Part shown: piece after piece, positions 35,477-44,850 of the stretch | Layout: each line of letters begins with the position of its first letter | Numbering within the stretch: the first letter of the stretch is position 1 | Assembly: GCF_005885605.1 (NCBI RefSeq) | Contig: NZ_SZVP01000002.1 | Location: forward strand, 186,001 to 250,000 | From: Colwellia ponticola | Lineage (GTDB): Bacteria > Pseudomonadota > Gammaproteobacteria > Enterobacterales > Alteromonadaceae | Direction: 5' to 3' | Length of the DNA stretch: 64,000 nt | Notes under the pieces: generated by a model | Told to the model about the DNA's origin: nothing | Seen by the model: the letters and a program-made list of their open reading frames with translations, nothing else | The model's database searches: none | Program-made: the position numbers and the translations under genes

Positions 35477-36609
35477 TGGATTTCAATCTAACAGAAGAGC
35501 AGTCGGCTATTGCTGACATGGCGAAGAGCCTTTTTACCGATACTTGTACTGACGAGTTTCTTCGAAATTACGATGAGGCTGGTCAAGGCACTATGTCTGA
35601 CTTATGGAAGGCTTGTATCGACACGGGACTACAAGGGGTTATTATCCCTGAAGCCATCGGTGGTATTGATTTAGGTATGACTGAGCTCAGTCTGGTTCTG
35701 CAAGCACAAGGTGGCGCATTAGGACAAGTACCACTGTGGCGACATCAAGTCGCTGCTACTGCCATTGCTAAGTTTGGACACGCAGAACTTATCTCAACGG
35801 CAGAAGCCGCAGCAGCAGGCACTAACTTGTTAACCTTGGCTTTTAATCTAGTTAATAACTTCAGTGAAGCGCAAGTCAGCGTTGAACACACCCATAACCA
35901 ATTAACAATTAACGGCTTAATTCAGTCTGTTGCGGTTGCCGGTTTAGCTGATTATGTATTAGTGCCGTTAGCGCTAGACAATGAAACACGTTGGGCATTA
36001 TTGGCGAGTAACACTGAAGGTTTATCGCTTGTTGAAGGACAAATGACCCAAGGTGAAGAAGTTGCTGATTTACATTTTAATAATGTGGTTATTTCAGCAA
36101 CATCATTACTTGAACCTGGCGCAAATCATTGGTTAGTACCACGTATTCTTGCTTCATTAGCGTCTTTGCAATTAGGCGTAAGTGACGTTCAAATTGCTAA
36201 AACGGTTGAGTATGTGAGTGAACGTAAGCAATTTGAGCGCGCTATAGGTAGTTTTCAAGCGGTACAAATGACCATGGCAGACGCTAAAATTGCTCTAGAA
36301 GCATTACGCAGTAGTGTATGGCAACTTTGTTACCGCATTGATAACGATTTGGGTTGTGAACATGAAGCGTTTGCCACGGCTTGGCAAGCTTGTGAAGCGG
36401 GCCATGCTATTGGTCATAAAGCGCAACATGTTCATGGTGGTTTTGGTGTTGATGTGAGTTACATCATTTACAGATACCTCTATTGGAGTCGTGCAATTAG
36501 CTTAAATTTAGGCGGCAGTCCCGCACTATTAGCGAAACTTGGCGATGCGTTGGCCCAAAACGATAAGCTTGGCTGGAAATATGACCTGGATGAAAATTAT
36601 GCAATCTAA
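35476..36609 (+). CDS. chsE1: ChsE1-like acyl-CoA dehydrogenase subunit
   Basis: 377 residues with the acyl-CoA dehydrogenase fold. The C-terminal part resembles FadE28/ChsE1 (HVHGGFGVDVSYIIYRYLYWS against HLHGGMGMDVTYPMHRYYS as I recall it), and SERKQFERAIGSFQAVQ is the flavin-contacting family motif. In mycobacteria ChsE1 and ChsE2 form an alpha2-beta2 enzyme that dehydrogenates the three-carbon steroid side chain. The likely partner is the gene at 38248. The middle of this protein is divergent, as is usual for the non-catalytic subunit. Confidence 0.8.
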   Translation: MDFNLTEEQSAIADMAKSLFTDTCTDEFLRNYDEAGQGTMSDLWKACIDTGLQGVIIPEAIGGIDLGMTELSLVLQAQGGALGQVPLWRHQVAATAIAKFGHAELISTAEAAAAGTNLLTLAFNLVNNFSEAQVSVEHTHNQLTINGLIQSVAVAGLADYVLVPLALDNETRWALLASNTEGLSLVEGQMTQGEEVADLHFNNVVISATSLLEPGANHWLVPRILASLASLQLGVSDVQIAKTVEYVSERKQFERAIGSFQAVQMTMADAKIALEALRSSVWQLCYRIDNDLGCEHEAFATAWQACEAGHAIGHKAQHVHGGFGVDVSYIIYRYLYWSRAISLNLGGSPALLAKLGDALAQNDKLGWKYDLDENYAI

Positions 36610-37045
36610 GCAAAATAAAAACGTGCAAACTAACACCAAAACAAAGCAATTTGATGACGTTCAGGTAGGCGATAAGTTACCTGAAAAGTCTATCCCAATT
36701 ACGGTAGCGCTAATCTCTAATGGTGCGTTAGCAACCCGTGACTTTTTCCCGGGCCACCACGATAAAGATGCGGCAATTGCACTAGGCTCACCACATATCT
36801 TTATGAATATTTTAACCACTAATGGTTTAGTTCAAGGATTTGTTGAAGCTTGGAGCGGCCCACAAAGCATTATCGAAAACATAGATATTAAACTAGGCAT
36901 GCCTAATTACCCTGGTGATACCATGGTATTTATGGGAGAAGTTACCGCTAAAAACCCTGATAATCGCACTATTGAGGTCGGTTTAGCAGGTAAAAATCAA
37001 TACGGCATGCATGTCACTGGCACAGTACGATTGGTATTGCCATAA
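36599..37045 (+). CDS. chsH1: ChsH1-like MaoC hydratase subunit
   Basis: A small single-hotdog MaoC protein (148 residues from ATG 36599) with ATRDFFPGHHDKDAA, comparable to the TRD-HHD segment of ChsH1. It would complete the heteromeric hydratase with the MaoC domain encoded at 34466. The frame is open further upstream inside the previous gene. The ATG at 36599 overlaps that gene by 11 bases and gives the usual domain start, but the ribosome site is weak, so the start is uncertain. Confidence 0.8.
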   Translation: MQSKQNKNVQTNTKTKQFDDVQVGDKLPEKSIPITVALISNGALATRDFFPGHHDKDAAIALGSPHIFMNILTTNGLVQGFVEAWSGPQSIIENIDIKLGMPNYPGDTMVFMGEVTAKNPDNRTIEVGLAGKNQYGMHVTGTVRLVLP

Positions 37046-37062
37046 CACTTAGGAGAGACAAG

Positions 37063-38238
37063 ATGAATGAGTCAATTAGCGGTAAAGCTGCCATTGCAGG
37101 TCTAGGTGTCACCGAGTTTTCTAAAAACTCTGGTCGTACTGAATTACACTTAGCGATGGAAGCCACTTTAGCGGCATTAGAAGATGCTGGTATCGACCCA
37201 AGTGAGGTCGACGGCTTCAGTAGTTATTCTGTTGATAAAGTACCAGAATATGAAATTGCCCGCTTACTCGGTTGTGATCAAGTGAAGTTTTTCTCGCAAG
37301 TCCCTCACGGTGGTGGTGCGGCATGTGGACCCATTATGCACGCCGCTATGGCGGTAGCAACGGGTGTGGCAAAAACAGTGGTTGTTTATCGTGCGATGAA
37401 TGAACGCTCTTGGTATCGTTTTGGTACGGGCGATTACGGTTTTGCGGCGTCACCATTTTTTGAAAATGTTAACTATGGCTACTATATGCCCCATGGTTTT
37501 CACACCCCGGCTAGTTGGGTGGGTATGTTTGCTCAGCGTTATATGCATGAGTTTGGTGCTACCTCAGAAGATTTTGGTCGTGTGGCTGTGTCTTCACGTG
37601 ATTTTGCTGCGACTAACCCGGCAGCTTTCTTCTATCAAAAGCCAATTACCTTAGCCGATCATCAAGCGTCAAAATGGATTTGTGAACCATTGCACTTACT
37701 TGATTGTTGTCAAGAATCTGATGGTGCTGTTGCTATGGTTATCACCAGTGTTGACCGTGCTAAAACGTTAAAACAAAAACCGGTGATCATTAAAGCAGGC
37801 GCGCAAGGTATCGCTGAAGGTCAACAAATTATGACCTCATATTACCGTGAAGATATTACCGGCTTACCGGAAATGGATATCGTCGCTAAAGAATTGTATG
37901 CGCAATCAGGTTTAGGTCCAGATGATTTTCAAACCGCCATTATTTATGATCATTTTACCCCGTTTGTACTGCCACAGCTTGAAGCGTTTGGCTTTGCTGA
38001 TCGCGGTAAAGCAAAAGACTTTATTCGAGCGGGTCATCATGAACGCGGTGGTAAGTTACCTATTAATACCCACGGCGGACAGTTAGGTGAAGCCTACATC
38101 CATGGTATGAATGGTGTAGCAGAAGCGGTAAGACAAGTACGTGGCACTTCAGTAAACCAAGTTGACGATGTTGAGAATGTACTCGTTACCGCAGGTACAG
38201 GTGTGCCAACGAGTGGTTTGATTTTAGGCGCAGAATAG
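37063..38238 (+). CDS. ltp2: Ltp2-like thiolase-fold steroid aldolase
   Basis: 391 residues of the SCP-x/thiolase-like lipid-transfer family. In mycobacteria Ltp2 with ChsH2-DUF35 cleaves the 17-hydroxy C22 CoA ester by retro-aldol reaction, releasing propionyl-CoA and the 17-keto steroid. Conserved blocks such as AIIYDHFTPFVLPQLEAFGF and NTHGGQLGEAYIHGMNG are present, and the classical thiolase C-terminal Cys-Gly motif is not. The gene is surrounded by its expected partners. TAGGAGAG precedes the ATG. Confidence 0.85.
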   Translation: MNESISGKAAIAGLGVTEFSKNSGRTELHLAMEATLAALEDAGIDPSEVDGFSSYSVDKVPEYEIARLLGCDQVKFFSQVPHGGGAACGPIMHAAMAVATGVAKTVVVYRAMNERSWYRFGTGDYGFAASPFFENVNYGYYMPHGFHTPASWVGMFAQRYMHEFGATSEDFGRVAVSSRDFAATNPAAFFYQKPITLADHQASKWICEPLHLLDCCQESDGAVAMVITSVDRAKTLKQKPVIIKAGAQGIAEGQQIMTSYYREDITGLPEMDIVAKELYAQSGLGPDDFQTAIIYDHFTPFVLPQLEAFGFADRGKAKDFIRAGHHERGGKLPINTHGGQLGEAYIHGMNGVAEAVRQVRGTSVNQVDDVENVLVTAGTGVPTSGLILGAE

Positions 38239-38247
38239 GAGTGCATT

Positions 38248-39417
38248 ATGTTCATTGATTTAACACCAGAGCAAAGGGCATTACGCCTAGAAGTTAGAGA
38301 TTACTTTACGCAATTAATGACACCTGAGTTGCGCCAGCAACTTAGGGGTAAAGAAGGCGGCGATAACTTTCGCAACGTTGTTCGTCAAATTGGTAAAGAT
38401 GGTTGGTTAGCCGTAGGCTGGCCAAAAGAGCATGGTGGTCAAGGCTACCAAGCGACCGAACAACTTATCTTTTTTGAAGAAGCTAATATCGCTGGCGCAC
38501 CATTACCGTTTGTAACCATCAGCACGGTTGGTCCTGCGCTAATGGAGTTTGGTACTGATTTACAAAAAGAAAAATTTTTACCGGGTATTGCTAGTGGTGA
38601 AATTCACTTCGCTATTGGCTATTCAGAGCCTAATGCTGGCTCCGATTTAGCCACGTTAAAAACCAAAGCAACGCTTGAAGGTGATCATTTTATTGTTAAC
38701 GGTAATAAAATGTGGACTTCAGGCGCAGAGTCAGCTGATTATATATGGCTTGGCGCGAGAACAGATCAAGACTTACCGCGTCATAAGGGTATCTCTATCA
38801 TGATCTTAGATACCAAAAGCGAAGGTTTTAGTAGTACGGTTATTCCAACCTGCTCAAACCCAACGGCAGCCTCTTACTATGACAATGTTAAAGTCCCTAA
38901 AGAAATGCTAGTAGGTGAACTAAATGGTGGTTGGAGACTAATTACCTCACAGTTAAACCATGAGCGTTTAGGTTTAGGTTCATGGTCAGATAAAGTCGTT
39001 GGCTTGTATCGTCGCATTTATCTTTGGGCTAATACACCTGACGAGCAAGGTAAACGAGCTACCGATATTGCGTGGGTAAGAGCAGCACTGGCAGAGTGTT
39101 ACGCCAAGCTTGAAGCCATGCGGTTAATTAACTTTAGAATTGCTGCTGATTTAGAGCAAGGAAAAATGGATATCGCCTTAGCGTCAATCACTAAAGTTTA
39201 TGGCTCAGAATGCTCAGTAGAAATTTTACGTAAGCTGATTGATATTGTTGGTATGAATGGCATGGTTCGAGAAGACTCAGCAGCCGCATTTTTACTGGGT
39301 GAACTTGAATATGAAGTACGTGCATCAGTAACACTAACCTTTGGTGGTGGTGTTAACGAAATTCAACGTGAATTGATAGCCCAGTTTGGTATCGGTATGC
39401 CAAGAGCAGTGCGTTAG
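38248..39417 (+). CDS. chsE2: ChsE2-like acyl-CoA dehydrogenase subunit
   Basis: 389 residues, clearly close to FadE29/ChsE2: it starts MFIDLTPEQRALRLEVRDYF and contains VGWPKEHGGQGY, HFAIGYSEPNAGSDLATL, GWRLITSQLNHER and TFGGGVNEIQRE. It would be the FAD-binding partner of the subunit encoded at 35476, oxidising the propionyl side chain CoA ester. It lies 9 bases after the aldolase gene. Confidence 0.88.
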   Translation: MFIDLTPEQRALRLEVRDYFTQLMTPELRQQLRGKEGGDNFRNVVRQIGKDGWLAVGWPKEHGGQGYQATEQLIFFEEANIAGAPLPFVTISTVGPALMEFGTDLQKEKFLPGIASGEIHFAIGYSEPNAGSDLATLKTKATLEGDHFIVNGNKMWTSGAESADYIWLGARTDQDLPRHKGISIMILDTKSEGFSSTVIPTCSNPTAASYYDNVKVPKEMLVGELNGGWRLITSQLNHERLGLGSWSDKVVGLYRRIYLWANTPDEQGKRATDIAWVRAALAECYAKLEAMRLINFRIAADLEQGKMDIALASITKVYGSECSVEILRKLIDIVGMNGMVREDSAAAFLLGELEYEVRASVTLTFGGGVNEIQRELIAQFGIGMPRAVR

Positions 39418-39429
39418 CAGGAGAAAAAT

Positions 39430-40629
39430 ATGAGTGATTTAGATGGATTTCGCCAAGAAGTCCGCACTTGGCTAGAGGCTAATTGTCCTATGTCATTGCG
39501 TACACCAACCCCTGATGGTGAACTTATTTGGGGCGGAAGTGACGTTAATTTTACTTTTGATGATCAAAAGTTATGGTTTGACCGAATGCGTGACAAAAAT
39601 TGGTTTTGTCCTAGTTGGTCAACGCAGTACGGCGGTGGTGGCTTAACGGCTCAAGAAAATGGCATATTAGAAAGCGAAATGCGTCGATTAAAATGTCGAC
39701 CACCACAAATCAATTTAGGCATTTGGATGCTCGGCCCGGTGCTTTTACAGCATGCTAACGAGCAACAAAAGCAGCAATTTTTAACGCCAATGACACGCGG
39801 CGAAGTACGCTGGTGTCAGGGTTTTAGTGAGCCCAATGCTGGCTCAGACTTAGCCAGTATTCGTACCAGCGCCGTAGACCAAGGCGATCATTACTTAGTT
39901 AATGGTAGCAAAATATGGACTTCGTACGGCGACAAGTCAGACTGGATGTATGCACTAGTAAGAACAGATGCTACAGCGCCTAAACATCAAGGCATTAGTT
40001 TGTTGCTATTAGATATGCACAGCCAAGGCGTGCAAGCAAAACCTATTGATTTAATTAGTGGTAAATCATCTTTTTGTGAAGTGTTTTTCGATAATGTCGT
40101 TGTCCCTAAAGAAAACCTGATTGGTGAGCTTAATGGTGGCTGGAAGTTAGCGAAAGAATTATTACAACATGAACGCAGCGCTATGTCTAAATTTGGTGAG
40201 TTTCAATTACCCACGCATTTTGACTTAATGTCATTGATGAGCGACTACCTGCCGTTGCCTCACAGTGCCAGTGAAGCGCTACTGTTTGATAAAGCCGTGG
40301 CTGTCAATATGGAAGAGCAGGCCTACAACCTAACCGTACAACGTTTAGGGGAAGAAATGCAGGCAGGACAAAGCTGTTTTGGTTTAATGTCAATTATGAA
40401 ATTAGTGCATACCGAGCAAGAAAAAATAAAGTTTGAATTGTTACTTGATGCCATGGGTTATCGCGCTTTAGGCTGGGAAGATGATAATTTCACCGAACAA
40501 GAGCAAGCGATTAACCGTGCTTGGTTAAACAGTTTTTCTCAAACCATTGCCGGTGGTTCCTCTGAAGTTCAGCTAAACGTGATAGCTAAACGTGTGTTAC
40601 AACTACCTGAAAATAAAGGAGTAAGCTGA
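39430..40629 (+). CDS. acyl-CoA dehydrogenase, second side-chain pair, subunit A
   Basis: 399 residues with the full family signature (CQGFSEPNAGSDLASI, KIWTSYGDKSDW, AGGSSEVQLNVIAKR). Its N-terminal helix-rich part differs from the neighbouring ChsE2. It overlaps the next dehydrogenase gene by one base, so the two probably form one heteromeric enzyme, as FadE26/FadE27 or Scd1A/Scd1B do for longer steroid side chains. I infer an earlier side-chain oxidation step, on a C5 or longer chain. Confidence 0.82.
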   Translation: MSDLDGFRQEVRTWLEANCPMSLRTPTPDGELIWGGSDVNFTFDDQKLWFDRMRDKNWFCPSWSTQYGGGGLTAQENGILESEMRRLKCRPPQINLGIWMLGPVLLQHANEQQKQQFLTPMTRGEVRWCQGFSEPNAGSDLASIRTSAVDQGDHYLVNGSKIWTSYGDKSDWMYALVRTDATAPKHQGISLLLLDMHSQGVQAKPIDLISGKSSFCEVFFDNVVVPKENLIGELNGGWKLAKELLQHERSAMSKFGEFQLPTHFDLMSLMSDYLPLPHSASEALLFDKAVAVNMEEQAYNLTVQRLGEEMQAGQSCFGLMSIMKLVHTEQEKIKFELLLDAMGYRALGWEDDNFTEQEQAINRAWLNSFSQTIAGGSSEVQLNVIAKRVLQLPENKGVS

Positions 40630-41741
40630 TGAGTATGGTGTATAGCGAAGACGACCGCATGTTGGCTGATACGGCTGAAGAGTTTCTTAGTGCAAGAAGC
40701 CCGGTATCGGCACAGCGTGCGCTACGTGATAATGGCGCGATACTTAATTATGATGCTGACATTTGGCAACAAATGATGGAGCTAGGTTGGGGCGCTATTA
40801 CTTTTTCAGAAGAGCTCGGTGGTTTAGATTTTGGCTATAAAGGTATGGGCGCCATTTTTGAAGCGATGGGTAAACACCTTGCCGCTTCACCTATGTTATC
40901 GTCGGTCACTTTATGCGGATCCTTACTACAACAACTAGCCAATACAGAACAACAGGCGTGGTTAACAGCCATTATCAGTGGTGAAAAACGTCTAGCATTA
41001 GCGGTTGATGAACACGCAAGGCATAAGCCAGACGCTATCAATACCACAGCAACAACCGTGAATGATGGCTTTATCCTTAGCGGTAAAAAAACCATGGTTA
41101 TCGATGGTGTTAGCCCTGATGGTTGGATTGTTTCGGCACAACATGAAGTTGGATGTAGTTTGTTTATCGTACCATTTAGTGACCAAGTTAAGGTTAAACG
41201 CCTTAAACTTATCGACTCTCGTAACTATGCAGAACTTACCTTTAGTGACTTAAAGTTACCAGCAGCTGCTTTATTAGGTAAAGCGGGTGACAGTTTTAAA
41301 GCACTCGAACATGCATTAGATTTGGGCCGTTTATGTTTAAGTAGTGAAATGCTCGGTAGTTTGAAAGCGTTATTTAACATGACCGTTGAGTACCTAAAAG
41401 TACGTGAACAATTTGGCGTAAAAATTGGTACTTTTCAAGCTTTACAGCACCGCGCTGCAAGATGCTTTGTTGAATTAGAGCTAGCTCAATCTTGTGTGAC
41501 TACGGCGCTTTCGACCGCCAATGACTCACCAGAAAACCTAGCGGCTAGTGTCAGTTTAGCGAAATGGAAATTATCGAAAGTCGCTGATCTTATTAGTGGT
41601 GAAGCAGTGCAAATGCACGGTGGTATTGGTGTTACCGATGAACTAGATATTGGTTTATACCTTAAGCGTATCCGCGTAGCACAAATGTGCTTTGGTGATA
41701 GCGATTTTCATCAAGCGCGTTTTTCCGCGTTAATGGCTTGA
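40629..41741 (+). CDS. acyl-CoA dehydrogenase, second side-chain pair, subunit B
   Basis: 370 residues, acyl-CoA dehydrogenase fold, with the flavin-loop motif KVREQFGVKIGTFQALQHR and the C-terminal QMHGGIGVTDELDIGLYLKR. It overlaps the preceding gene by one base. Translational coupling and gene pairing suggest that they form an alpha-beta enzyme. It is the last tightly packed gene of the operon that starts at 33629; an SDR follows after 81 bases. Confidence 0.82.
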   Translation: MSMVYSEDDRMLADTAEEFLSARSPVSAQRALRDNGAILNYDADIWQQMMELGWGAITFSEELGGLDFGYKGMGAIFEAMGKHLAASPMLSSVTLCGSLLQQLANTEQQAWLTAIISGEKRLALAVDEHARHKPDAINTTATTVNDGFILSGKKTMVIDGVSPDGWIVSAQHEVGCSLFIVPFSDQVKVKRLKLIDSRNYAELTFSDLKLPAAALLGKAGDSFKALEHALDLGRLCLSSEMLGSLKALFNMTVEYLKVREQFGVKIGTFQALQHRAARCFVELELAQSCVTTALSTANDSPENLAASVSLAKWKLSKVADLISGEAVQMHGGIGVTDELDIGLYLKRIRVAQMCFGDSDFHQARFSALMA

Positions 41742-41822
41742 TTATGTAAACAATAGTCTTACCAAGTAAGGCTATTGTGACTACTTACTTTATTAAAGGC
41801 TTTATTAAAGGAAATATTTGTA

Positions 41823-42563
41823 ATGTCAACTATGTTTAATCTTGAAGGACGTACCGCCTTAGTGACAGGCGCAGGACAGGGAATGGGCACGGGAATTGTT
41901 GAAGCATTAGCTCGACAGGGCGCCTGTGTTTATTTAAATGACTTATTTGAAGAGCGTGTTGATACTCAAGTAGCGGCTATGCAAGCTAAAGGCTATCACG
42001 TTAAACCTGCAGCAGGGGATATTACCGATCCTGACTGGATAAAGCAGATAATAGCTTGCTCAGGTGGTATTGATATTTTGGTTAATAATGCTGGCGTACC
42101 TGTGGGGATGCCAGGGGCATTACGTCCTTTTGAAGAATTAACGGCAGCCGACTATGAACGTCAATTTAGCTTGAATTTTTATGCAGTGGTTAATCTGGCG
42201 CGAGCTGTGTTACCGGCCATGATTGAACGCGGCCATGGCAGAATTGTCATGATATCTTCAGAGTCTTGGCGTTTAGGACAATCTTTAGGCTTAAGTGATT
42301 ATGCCTCATCAAAAGCAGCAACCATTGGTTTTATGCGTACTTTATCAGCTGAAGTGGGTAAAAAAGGTGTTACTGTTAATGCGTTGTCATTGGGGGCTAT
42401 GAATAACCATGGCTATGATGATATTGCTGCCAAAGTAACGGCAGTAGGACGTGCCGGTACCCCTGAAGATGTTGGTGCGGCGGCGGCATATTTAGTGTCA
42501 AACGAAGCATCGTGGATGACAGGGCAAACCATTGCACTCAATGGTGGTTCTTGTACAGCGTAA
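41823..42563 (+). CDS. short-chain dehydrogenase/reductase
   Basis: A 246-residue SDR with TGAGQGMG, NNAGV, a catalytic Ser in VMISSESWR and YASSK, ending TIALNGGS. AAAGGAAA precedes the ATG. The 81-base gap contains AATAGTCTTAC/GTAAGGCTATT, a hairpin without a T-run, so read-through from the operon is possible. Probably a 3-hydroxyacyl-CoA or hydroxysteroid dehydrogenase. Confidence 0.85.
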   Translation: MSTMFNLEGRTALVTGAGQGMGTGIVEALARQGACVYLNDLFEERVDTQVAAMQAKGYHVKPAAGDITDPDWIKQIIACSGGIDILVNNAGVPVGMPGALRPFEELTAADYERQFSLNFYAVVNLARAVLPAMIERGHGRIVMISSESWRLGQSLGLSDYASSKAATIGFMRTLSAEVGKKGVTVNALSLGAMNNHGYDDIAAKVTAVGRAGTPEDVGAAAAYLVSNEASWMTGQTIALNGGSCTA

Positions 42564-42608
42564 AGCATAGGCGACTTTATAACGTTATTTTTTACGAGGT
42601 TATTATAT

Positions 42609-42637
42609 AAAAAAGGGCGCCAATACTATTGGCGCCC
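42609..42637 (-). terminator. intrinsic terminator of the small basic ORF
   Basis: GGGCGCCAA pairs with TTGGCGCCC (9 bp, 5-base loop). The T-run is on the minus strand, directly behind the small gene at 42646-42756. The hairpin may also stop the convergent SDR transcript. Confidence 0.8.
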
Positions 42638-42645
42638 AGTAAAAG

Positions 42646-42756
42646 TTAACCTTTTCTCTTTCTCGGTTTTACCACTTCTGTACTTGCAGATTCTTTCTTT
42701 AATTTACGTTTTTCTTTTAACGACAACGCTGGTTTTTTCTTATCATTTTTAGACAT
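42646..42756 (-). CDS. small highly basic protein of unknown function
   Basis: A 36-residue frame beginning MSKNDKKKPALSLKEKRKLK and ending KPRKRKG, with about 40 percent Lys plus Arg. It has a strong ribosome site (AAGGTGATGAAG directly before the ATG) and its own intrinsic terminator 9 bases after the stop. These flanking signals make it a real gene despite its size. The composition suggests binding to RNA, DNA or ribosomes, but I recognise no family. Confidence 0.6.
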   Translation of the reverse strand: MSKNDKKKPALSLKEKRKLKKESASTEVVKPRKRKG

Positions 42757-43396
42757 CTTCATCACCTTAAAATAAATAACAGATTAATTATGTTTGTGTT
42801 TTTTGTAACAAATTAAATTAGAAGTTATAGAAAAATAAACCATCCGCCTCCTTAACTATGCTTAATGAATAATGTAGCTTTTTGAATAACTAAAGGTATC
42901 AGCCATCAGTGTTACCATGGCATTAATATACTGCTTATAAATTACCACTTACTAAGTTTATTGCTGAATATAACGTTTATCTGTGAGCTCACAGATGGGC
43001 GTAAGGGTACGCCTGCTTAAGCGGGGAATTTTAGGGCGAAGCTCCCTAAAAATAAAATATAATAAAGTACCGAATAAACGGCTGGTGTAGGTGTTTTCAT
43101 GGCCCTAATATAGCAGCTTAAATATTAACTTCAAGCCTATACAGTAATATAAAGTATGGGCGTACATGAAAACATGGCAATGAAGGTGTTATCAAACGAA
43201 GCCGTTGCCAAAGGTTTTGCTGAACCGATGTTTGATGTGTTGATGAAAGGCTTGGGTAAATCTGTTGCAGCAGTTAAAGGGAGTTAAGTGTTAAGTATTA
43301 AGTATTAAGTGTATTGCTAGGGAGGCTGTTAATAAAAGTACTATTAAAAATAACTTGTTATAGCTACAGCGCCCCTAGTAATAAAGGCTTATAAGT
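42757..43396. other. gap with palindrome, hairpin and a 43-codon frame
   Basis: A perfect 18-bp palindrome ATCTGTGAGCTCACAGAT lies at 42979-42996 and a TTTTAGGG/CCCTAAAA hairpin at 43029-43051. TGTTTTCATG at 43092 and CATGAAAACA at 43165 are inverted copies. A 43-codon plus-strand frame at 43156-43287 (MGVHENMAMKVLSNEAV start) has no ribosome site and may be a remnant of a larger gene. Nothing else is evident. Confidence 0.4.
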
Positions 43397-44503
43397 TTAG
43401 TTTTTCCCTAAGTATTCTGCGGTAATACGTTCAATTTTCTGATCTTCAGCAAGTTCTAATAAAATTAAGTTAACGTCATTAATTAGCTCACTGTCAGCTC
43501 TAAACGCGAAGCCATAACCTTGTTTGTAATATTCAGCGTTGGGAATATGAATGTTATCTGCTTTATGGTTGTTTTTATAAAACATTAATTGTGGGCGGTC
43601 AAAAACGACGGCATCAACACTTTTGTTTTTCAACTTTTCCATTGCTTCAGGTAGCGTGGTTACTAAGACAGTTTTACCTTGGTATTCATCAATAAAGTCG
43701 ATGGCAGGTGAACCCGACTTAGTGGCAATTTTCTTACCTGGAAACTGCTCTACTTGGGTGATATTTGAACTACTAAACCCTGATAATGTTAGCGTACTAG
43801 CAATACCTGCAATCATTGAGGTGGCAAATATTAATGAAATAACCATCCAGCAACCGGCAACAATTCGACCTTTTAAGCTTACTGGCGCCATATCACCATA
43901 ACCTGTGGTACTCATGGTCACAATAGCTAACCACATACCGTTAGCGATACCTCGTTTAGCATCAGCTGGAAATTGCTCAGGGGAGTGGTGGCGTTCGGCC
44001 AACCAAAATAATAGACCGACAGCCGCTAATAAGGATAAAAATATACTGACAGCAATTAATAATTGCATACTAAAAAACGGTTTTATTTTCGCCCAAATCG
44101 TCGAGTTTTCATCGCGAGAGGCAATAGTCAGGCTTGACTGGTAATAAGGTTGAGAAAAGCGAAAGTCTTTTACGCGATCTGAAGTAATACTAATGGGTCC
44201 AGCCAGTAAGTCGACTTGACCTTGCTGCAAAGCATTTAACGCTTTATCAACGGTTTCGAAATACTTATATTGATACTGCCATCTTTTTTCACGAGCGACA
44301 TTTTCCCAAATTGACAATGATATACCCTCTAATGAATCATCAGCGCGGTTGTGTATAACAAAAGGAGCATCACCGGCAACGGCAACGATTAGCGGTGTAT
44401 TAACGCCATCGTTGTGGACAACATTTTGTGCATGTGCTGATAAGGTTGCCAAAGCCATTATGCTTAAGGCGTATAGTAGTGTATGAAATTTATTTTTTAG
44501 CAT
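43397..44503 (-). CDS. GluR0-like ligand-gated potassium channel
   Basis: 368 residues: a signal peptide (about 1-25, ending AHA), lobe 1 of a periplasmic amino-acid-binding domain (about 35-135), membrane helix M1 (about 148-170), a pore loop with the K+ selectivity sequence TTGYGD (codons at 43892-43909), helix M2 (about 208-232) and binding lobe 2 (about 240-365). A binding domain split by a K+-channel pore is the architecture of Synechocystis GluR0, the bacterial relative of ionotropic glutamate receptors. The ligand is presumably an amino acid or other small solute. It stands alone among catabolic genes. Confidence 0.85.
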   Translation of the reverse strand: MLKNKFHTLLYALSIMALATLSAHAQNVVHNDGVNTPLIVAVAGDAPFVIHNRADDSLEGISLSIWENVAREKRWQYQYKYFETVDKALNALQQGQVDLLAGPISITSDRVKDFRFSQPYYQSSLTIASRDENSTIWAKIKPFFSMQLLIAVSIFLSLLAAVGLLFWLAERHHSPEQFPADAKRGIANGMWLAIVTMSTTGYGDMAPVSLKGRIVAGCWMVISLIFATSMIAGIASTLTLSGFSSSNITQVEQFPGKKIATKSGSPAIDFIDEYQGKTVLVTTLPEAMEKLKNKSVDAVVFDRPQLMFYKNNHKADNIHIPNAEYYKQGYGFAFRADSELINDVNLILLELAEDQKIERITAEYLGKN

Positions 44504-44747
44504 AAAAACTCAACTGTTAAGGTTAAAATTATAAAGGCAGACGTGATGCTTGAGTGAACTTCACCGCTATTTAGTATCAAAATAGTAGTGAATAGGTTAT
44601 CGCGTTAATGTATTCAATGCCAACTCAAATACCTAAAAAAACGGATAATTAATGTCAGTAATGATTGATTTTCTTAATAAACTAATTTTTTTTAGGGGGA
44701 GGGGAGAAGGTCAGTCATATCAAAGGCGCCGCTTAATAAACCTGCAG

Positions 44748-44803
44748 GTCGAGGCTTGCCTCGACAAAATCTCGTATTGTTCCCACGCGTAGCGTGGGAA
44801 CAA
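44748..44803. repeat. pair of GC-rich REP-like hairpins
   Basis: GTCGAGGC/GCCTCGAC (44748-44765, TT loop) is followed by a perfect 12-bp hairpin at 44777-44803 (arms TTGTTCCCACGC and GCGTGGGAACAA, GTA loop). The latter resembles dispersed REP palindromes of many proteobacteria. They fill the space downstream of the minus-strand SDR. I see no gene in 44504-44850. Confidence 0.6.
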
Positions 44804-44850
44804 GGTGTAAGCTGTCTGGCTTTGCTGTGCTCGCGTTAACCTAGCAAAAG

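Noticed and set aside
42979..42996. CRP-like site TGTGA/TCACA
   Set aside because: The half-sites are two bases apart instead of six, so it does not fit CRP; only a palindrome of unknown role.
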